From JBOGHU01 sp050742255 (GTDB lineage Bacteria; Actinomycetota; Acidimicrobiia; Acidimicrobiales; CADCSY01): a stretch of DNA of 17,371 bases. The notes beneath the pieces were generated by a model, which saw only the letters and a program-made list of their open reading frames with translations, had not been told where the DNA came from and did no database searches. The position numbers and the translations under genes were made by a program. Positions 13,431 to 17,371 of the stretch are shown in pieces. The stretch is from assembly GCA_050742255.1 (NCBI GenBank), contig JBOGHU010000073.1, positions 1 to 17,371 on the forward strand, given 5' to 3'. Numbering within the stretch: position 1 is the first letter of the stretch; every line of letters starts with the position of its first letter.

Positions 13431-13721
13431 GTGCCTGCTGAGACCCACCTGGAGCGCGGTCCGATGGATCGCTCGCAGGTCTTCGAGCTGATCCGTGACC
13501 GTCTGGCCGACATCCTCGAGATCGAGGCCAGCGCCATCTCCGAGGGCCAGTCGTTCACCGACGACCTCGAAGCCGACTCGCTCGCCCTCATCGAGCTGGT
13601 CGAGGCCATCGAGGAGGAGGTGGGCGAGCGCTCGGTCGGGTTCCGGATCGAGGACGAGGACCTCGAGGACCTGCGCACGGTGCGTGACGCCGTCGACTAC
13701 GTCTGCGCCCGTCTCTCCTGA
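13431..13721 (+). CDS. acpP: Acyl carrier protein
   Basis: Small acidic carrier of growing fatty acids, 96 aa from GTG 13431. DDLEADSLALIELVEAIEEE at 44-63 holds the DSL motif with the serine (S50) that takes the 4'-phosphopantetheine arm. The four-helix plan is complete: VFELIRDRLADILEIEAS at the start, the recognition helix after S50, and RTVRDAVDYVCARL at the end. Two starts are possible: GTG 13431, with AGAGGGAG 5 nt upstream, and ATG 13464, with GGAG 9 nt upstream, giving 85 aa, closer to the usual 75-85. The extra 11 residues of the longer form are not conserved-looking. A GVGERSVGFR-like loop segment (64-72) is slightly longer than in E. coli ACP. The neighbours plsX and rnc are the usual company of acpP. 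Confidence 0.93.
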   Translation: MPAETHLERGPMDRSQVFELIRDRLADILEIEASAISEGQSFTDDLEADSLALIELVEAIEEEVGERSVGFRIEDEDLEDLRTVRDAVDYVCARLS

Positions 13722-14484
13722 GGGGGGGCCGCTCGTCGCCGAGCTCGAGGCCCTGTCCGCCCGCCTGGGGTGGCGCGTCGGGGACGAGTCGCTGCTGGCG
13801 GTCGCCCTGGCCCACCGATCGTGGTGCGCCGAGCACCCCGGAGCCCGTTCCAACGAGCGCCTGGAGTTCCTCGGTGACGCCGTGCTGGGCCTGGTGGTCA
13901 CCGACCACCTCTTCCGCTCCTACCCCGGGCTGCCCGAGGGGGAGCTGGCCAAGGTCCGGGCCACGGTGGTCAGCGCCGCCACCCTGGCCGAGGTGGCGGT
14001 GGGCCTGGCCCTGGGGCCGGCCCTGCTGCTGGGGCGGGGGGAGGACGCCTCGGGGGGGCGGGGGAAGCCGTCGATCCTGGCCGACGCCACCGAGGCGGTG
14101 ATCGGCGCCCTCTACCTCGACCAGGGCTGGGAGGCGGCCCGCCAGGTCGTGATCGGGCTGTTGGGCGACCACATCGACGAGGCGGTGGCCGGACCGGGTG
14201 GCCGGGACTACAAGACCCGCCTCCAGGAGCTCTCGGCCCTGCGCTTCGACGACGTGCCCCGCTACCGGGTGGCCGACGAGGGACCCGACCACGCCAAGCG
14301 GTTCTTCGCCACCGTGGAGGTGGGGGGCCGGATCCGGGGCCGGGGCCAGGGCCGGTCCAAGAAGCAGGCCGAGCAGGGGGCGGCCCGTCAGGCGTGGGAG
14401 GCCCTGGTGGAGGAGCGGGACGACCCGGCGCCGGGGTCGGCTGGCCCCCGGTCCCGCCCCGACGACCGAGAACGGAGACGGTGA
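13684..14484 (+). CDS. rnc: Ribonuclease III
   Basis: Double-strand-specific endoribonuclease that processes rRNA precursors and structured RNAs as a homodimer, 266 aa from GTG 13684. Catalytic domain (about 20-165): AHRSW; the signature NERLEFLGDAVLGL at 57-70 with the catalytic acidic residues; ADATEAVIGALYLD at 133-146 with the second essential glutamate (E137). The double-stranded-RNA-binding domain (about 174-243) has DYKTRLQEL, KRFFATVEVGGRI and GQGRSKKQAEQGAARQAWEAL. The start is unclear: conserved sequence begins near residue 19, and the only ATG/GTG/TTG in frame before the signature is GTG 13684, 38 nt inside acpP. A run AGGGGGGG right after the acpP stop resembles a ribosome binding site but leads to CTC/GTC codons. 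The stop and the mutM ATG share one base. Confidence 0.93.
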   Translation: MTPSTTSAPVSPEGGPLVAELEALSARLGWRVGDESLLAVALAHRSWCAEHPGARSNERLEFLGDAVLGLVVTDHLFRSYPGLPEGELAKVRATVVSAATLAEVAVGLALGPALLLGRGEDASGGRGKPSILADATEAVIGALYLDQGWEAARQVVIGLLGDHIDEAVAGPGGRDYKTRLQELSALRFDDVPRYRVADEGPDHAKRFFATVEVGGRIRGRGQGRSKKQAEQGAARQAWEALVEERDDPAPGSAGPRSRPDDRERRR

Positions 14485-15317
14485 TGCCCGAGCTGCCCGA
14501 GGTCGAGACCCTGCGTCGCGACCTGGACAAGGAGGTGGTGGGCCGCCGGATCCGCGATGTGGAGGTCCTCGGCATGCGGGCCATCCGCCGGCACCCCAAC
14601 AAGAGGCACTTCGTGTCCAAGCTGGAGGGGAGGAAGCTGGCCCGGGTCAAGCGCAAGGGCAAGTACCTGCTGTTCTCCCTGGAGGGGGACGTCCTCGTGG
14701 CCCACCTGGGCATGAGCGGCCAGCTCCTCAAGGCGACGGCCCGGGAGCCGCGCCCGCCCCACACCCAGGTGGTCATGAGCTTCACCCAGGGTGGCCAGCT
14801 CCGCTACGTGGACCCCAGGACGTTCGGGGAGCTCTTCGTGGTCGCCGCCGACCGCCTGGACCAGGATGTGCCCGGGATCGCCGGCCTCGGCTTCGACCCC
14901 GTCGACGACATCATGAGCTGGACGGCGTTCGGCAAGCTGCTCATGGCCCGGGCGGTAAGGCTCAAGACCCTGCTCATGGACCAGCGGTTCATGGCCGGCG
15001 TGGGCAACATCTACAGCGACGAGATCCTCTGGTCGGCGGGTCTGCGCTACGACCGCGGCTCCGATTCTCTCTCGACCCAGGAGCTGCGCCGCCTGTACCG
15101 GGCCCTGGGGGAGACCCTCCACGAGGCCATCAAGCACCGGGGCTCGTCACTGGCCGACCAGCAGTACCGGGACCTCTACGGCCGCCCGGGGAGCTACCAG
15201 GACCAGCACAAGGTGTACGGGCAGGAGGGCCAGTCGTGTCGGCGCTGCCGCCAGCCCATCGTCAGGGTGAGGCGGGGGGGGCGCTCGACCTTCCTCTGCG
15301 AGAGCTGCCAGGTCTGA
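14484..15317 (+). CDS. mutM: Formamidopyrimidine-DNA glycosylase (8-oxoguanine repair)
   Basis: Bifunctional base-excision-repair enzyme removing oxidised purines such as 8-oxoguanine and cutting the abasic site, 277 aa. It opens with MPELPEVETLRRDL, where proline 2 is the catalytic nucleophile and glutamate 3 the second catalytic residue. The beta-hairpin lysine lies in VKRKGKYLLF at 55-64, AHLGMSGQ is at 73-80, and the helix-two-turn-helix contains GVGNIYSDEILW at 172-183. The C-terminal zinc finger has C252xxC255 and C272xxC275 and the segment GGRSTFLCESCQ. ATG 14484 has GGAG 6 nt upstream and shares a base with the rnc stop (TGATG); the frame runs 30 codons further up only as a shadow. 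MutM is favoured over Nei because of PELPEVET and the neighbourhood (rnc-mutM-smc). Confidence 0.97.
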   Translation: MPELPEVETLRRDLDKEVVGRRIRDVEVLGMRAIRRHPNKRHFVSKLEGRKLARVKRKGKYLLFSLEGDVLVAHLGMSGQLLKATAREPRPPHTQVVMSFTQGGQLRYVDPRTFGELFVVAADRLDQDVPGIAGLGFDPVDDIMSWTAFGKLLMARAVRLKTLLMDQRFMAGVGNIYSDEILWSAGLRYDRGSDSLSTQELRRLYRALGETLHEAIKHRGSSLADQQYRDLYGRPGSYQDQHKVYGQEGQSCRRCRQPIVRVRRGGRSTFLCESCQV

Positions 15318-15361
15318 CCGGCCCGAGCCCGACCATGCCCGGTTTGGGCCCGGCGGTGGCC

Positions 15362-15367
15362 TAACCT
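15362..15367 (+). promoter_or_regulatory. Candidate -10 box giving a leaderless smc transcript
   Basis: TAACCT ends 8 nt before GTG 15376, and there is no Shine-Dalgarno sequence. It is the third instance in this window of TANNNT, 8 nt, GTG. The 58-bp gap after mutM also holds a small stem GCCC/GGGC around 15337-15349, too short to call a terminator. Confidence 0.5.
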
Positions 15368-15375
15368 CGGCCCGG

Positions 15376-17371
15376 GTGTTCCTGAAGAGCCTGGACCTCA
15401 AGGGCTTCAAGTCCTTCGCCGACACCACCACCCTGGAGCTGGAGCCGGGGATCACGGTGGTGGTCGGTCCCAACGGCAGCGGCAAGTCCAACGTGGTCGA
15501 CGCCGTGGCCTGGGTGCTCGGCGCCCAGGGCCCCCGGACGATGCGCTCCTCGAGGATGGACGACGTCATCTTCGCCGGGACGGGGTCCCGGCCGGCCCTG
15601 GGGAGGGCCGAGGTCAGCCTGACCATCGACAACGGCTCGGGCGCGGTGGCGATCCCGATGAGCGAGGTGACCATCCGCCGCACCCTCTTCCGCAGCGGGG
15701 AGAGCGAGTACGCCCTCAACGGCTCGCCGTGCCGCCTCCTCGACATCCAGGAGCTGCTCAGCGACTCGGGCGTGGGGCGCACCCAGCACATCATCGTGGG
15801 CCAGGGCCAGCTCGAGGGCATCCTCGACGCCCATCCCGAGGACCGCCGGGCGGTGATCGAGGAGGCGGCGGGCGTGCTCAAGTTCCGCCGGCGCAAGGAG
15901 AAGGCCGAACGCCGCCTGGCCGCGACCGAGGGCAACGTCGTGCGCCTCTCCGACCTGCTGCGCGAGCTCCGCCGCCAGCTCCGGCCCCTGGAGCGCCAGG
16001 CCGAGGCCGCCCGCCGCCATGGCGACCTGGTGGCGGAGCTGATCGACCTGCGCCGCCACGTCGCCGGGCGGGAGCTGGCCGCCCTGGAGGCGAGCCTGGG
16101 CCGGGCGGAGGTGGCGGGCGCCGCCCTGGTCGGAGAGGAGGTGGAGCTCGGGGCCGAGCTGGCCCGCCTCGACCAGGAGGTGGGGGAGGCCGAGGCCGAG
16201 CTGGCGGTCCTCGGCGGCGGCGGGCTGGCCGACGCCCTGATAGAGGCCGAGCGCCTGGTCGCCCAGTGCCGGGGCCTGGCTGCGGTGCTGGCCGAGCGCC
16301 GCCGGGGCCTGGGGCGGGAGCGGGAGAGGTCGGTCGACCAGACGGTGGTCGCCACCTTGGAGGCGGAGGCCGCCCGGCTGGGGGAGGTGCTGGCCGAGGC
16401 CGAGGCCGAGGCCGGGCCCCTCGCCGCCGACGCCGACCGGTTGGCCCAGGCCGAGGAGCGCCTGGCCACCGAGCGGGCCGCCTTCGAGCGGACCTGGCCC
16501 GATCCCGTCACGGTGTCCTCGGCCCGGGCCGCCGAGGTCCGGGGCGAGCTGGCGGCCCGCCGCGCCGGGGTCGAGCGGGCCGGGGTGGAGGCGTCCGCCC
16601 TGGGCCAGCGCCTGGACCGGATGCGACGGAGGGTCCAGCACCTGGGTGCCGAGGCGGAGTCGCTGCGGGCCCAGGTGGAGGCGGCCGAGGCCGCCGAGGA
16701 GCCGCTGGTCGGGGAGCTGCAGCGGGCGGAGTCCCGACGGGTCGCCCTCGAGGCCTCCCTGGCCCGGGCCGAGGCCGTGCTCGGGGGGGCGGAATCGGAC
16801 CGGCACGCCTGGACGGCGCGGGCCGAGGCCCTGGCCCTGTCCTGGGCCGACGCCAGCGGGGCCGTGGGGGAGGTGGCGGGGTGGGCGGGCGTGCTCGGTG
16901 TCCTGGCCGACCTGGTCGAGGTGGATCCCGGCTGGGAGGCGGCCTTCGCGGCCGCCGTCGGTGACGCCGCCGCCGCGGTGGTGGTGGACGGGGACCAGGC
17001 GGTGGCCCGAGGGGTGCTGGGCGAGCTCGACCGCGCCGGCGCCGCCACCGTCCTCGCGGTGGGGGCCACCCCCGTCCCCGCCGCCCCACCCCCGGGGGTG
17101 GGTGAGCCGGTGCGGGCCCACGTGCGATCCCACCACCGGGGGGTGGAGCGGGTCCTCGACGCCGTGCTGGGTTCGACCACCCGGGTGGGGCCGGGCCTGA
17201 GGCCGGCCCTCAGCGCCGACGGCGATCGGGCCGCGGCCCTGGCCGCCGCCCTCGACGCCAGCCTGGCCCACCCCGATGTCGTGGTGGTGACCGGGGCCGG
17301 CGACCGCCTCACCGCCACCGGGTGGTGGGTGGGCCGGACGGGCCCGGGGGGGACCCGCGCCGCCCTCGAGG
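15376..17371 (+). CDS. smc: Chromosome segregation protein SMC, N-terminal part (cut by window end)
   Basis: Condensin ATPase that compacts and segregates the chromosome together with ScpA and ScpB. The reading frame is open for 665 codons up to the right edge with no stop. The N-terminal head (about 1-165) begins MFLKSLDLKGFKSFA, with Walker A VVGPNGSGKSNVVDAV at 29-44 and the Q-loop region HIIVGQGQLEGILDA at 138-152, followed by EAAGVLKFRRRKEKAERRL. Residues about 165-495 form the first coiled-coil arm, strongly Ala/Glu/Arg-rich. From about 504 the hinge begins with GVLGVLADLVEVDPGWEAAF and VVVDGDQAVARGVLGEL. The second arm and the C-terminal head (signature and Walker B) lie beyond the window. 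GTG 15376 is the natural start. Upstream mutM and rnc match the common rnc-smc neighbourhood. Confidence 0.96.
   Translation, partial: MFLKSLDLKGFKSFADTTTLELEPGITVVVGPNGSGKSNVVDAVAWVLGAQGPRTMRSSRMDDVIFAGTGSRPALGRAEVSLTIDNGSGAVAIPMSEVTIRRTLFRSGESEYALNGSPCRLLDIQELLSDSGVGRTQHIIVGQGQLEGILDAHPEDRRAVIEEAAGVLKFRRRKEKAERRLAATEGNVVRLSDLLRELRRQLRPLERQAEAARRHGDLVAELIDLRRHVAGRELAALEASLGRAEVAGAALVGEEVELGAELARLDQEVGEAEAELAVLGGGGLADALIEAERLVAQCRGLAAVLAERRRGLGRERERSVDQTVVATLEAEAARLGEVLAEAEAEAGPLAADADRLAQAEERLATERAAFERTWPDPVTVSSARAAEVRGELAARRAGVERAGVEASALGQRLDRMRRRVQHLGAEAESLRAQVEAAEAAEEPLVGELQRAESRRVALEASLARAEAVLGGAESDRHAWTARAEALALSWADASGAVGEVAGWAGVLGVLADLVEVDPGWEAAFAAAVGDAAAAVVVDGDQAVARGVLGELDRAGAATVLAVGATPVPAAPPPGVGEPVRAHVRSHHRGVERVLDAVLGSTTRVGPGLRPALSADGDRAAALAAALDASLAHPDVVVVTGAGDRLTATGWWVGRTGPGGTRAALE

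Noticed and set aside
15147..17318. 723-codon open frame on the minus strand opposite smc
   Set aside because: Ser/Arg/Ala-rich low-complexity translation, in register with the third-position G/C bias of smc. The plus-strand frame has Walker A, the Q-loop and the hinge, so this one is a shadow.
1..17371. Mobile elements, CRISPR arrays, tRNA/rRNA genes, prophage or defence genes
   Set aside because: No transposase, integrase, terminal inverted repeats, regularly spaced repeats, tRNA-like cloverleaf with a TTCRA loop, or atypical base composition was found. All coding space is taken by conserved housekeeping genes.

Overview
The window is a gene-dense, very GC-rich (roughly three quarters G+C) bacterial chromosome segment carrying housekeeping genes only. 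GC content, many GTG starts, TANNNT-type -10 boxes placed against start codons, and the order coaD - SepIVA-like - DUF177/yceD - rpmF - plsX - acpP - rnc - mutM - smc all point to Actinomycetota. A deep, non-mycobacterial lineage such as Acidimicrobiia is my best guess, but this rests on gene order and protein flavour and not on any search. From memory, mycobacteria keep a related order (thiL, rpmB, fakA-like, recG, rsmD, coaD), which supports the placement.

Layout, left to right. (1) 57-974 (+) is a primary-like group 2 sigma factor, converging on (2) a minus-strand pair: a small cold-shock-domain-like gene (2851-3084) followed by GTP-dependent PEP carboxykinase (1005-2828). (3) Divergent from that pair, a tightly overlapping plus-strand unit thiL - thiD - SAM methyltransferase (3140-5788). 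(4) rpmB (L28) on the minus strand (5739-5948), overlapping the methyltransferase tail to tail by 50 bp. (5) fakA - recG (6011-9866, +). (6) rsmD - coaD - SepIVA-like - yceD (9918-12089, +). (7) rpmF - plsX (12160-13345, +). (8) acpP - rnc - mutM (13431-15317, +). (9) smc (15376 to the right edge, +), cut by the window end inside the hinge domain.

The genes serve linked growth functions: thiamine diphosphate and coenzyme A synthesis; lipid entry (fatty acid kinase, PlsX, ACP); ribosome parts and rRNA maturation (L28, L32, DUF177, RsmD, RNase III); DNA repair and chromosome handling (RecG, MutM, SMC); and division or cell-pole organisation (SepIVA-like). ACP carries a 4'-phosphopantetheine arm that comes from CoA, so coaD and acpP are functionally connected.

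I see no mobile element, CRISPR array, tRNA, rRNA, phage gene or defence system, and no clear undescribed system. The most useful observations concern gene expression: three genes (fakA, rsmD, smc) have a TANNNT box ending exactly 8 nt before a GTG start, which suggests leaderless mRNAs; thiL appears to lack any ATG/GTG/TTG start that keeps its active site, so a CTG start is likely; and rnc has no canonical start except one inside acpP. No stretch over 300 bp lacks a gene; the longest non-coding gaps are the 85 bp before acpP, the 70 bp before rpmF and the 62 bp between rpmB and fakA.
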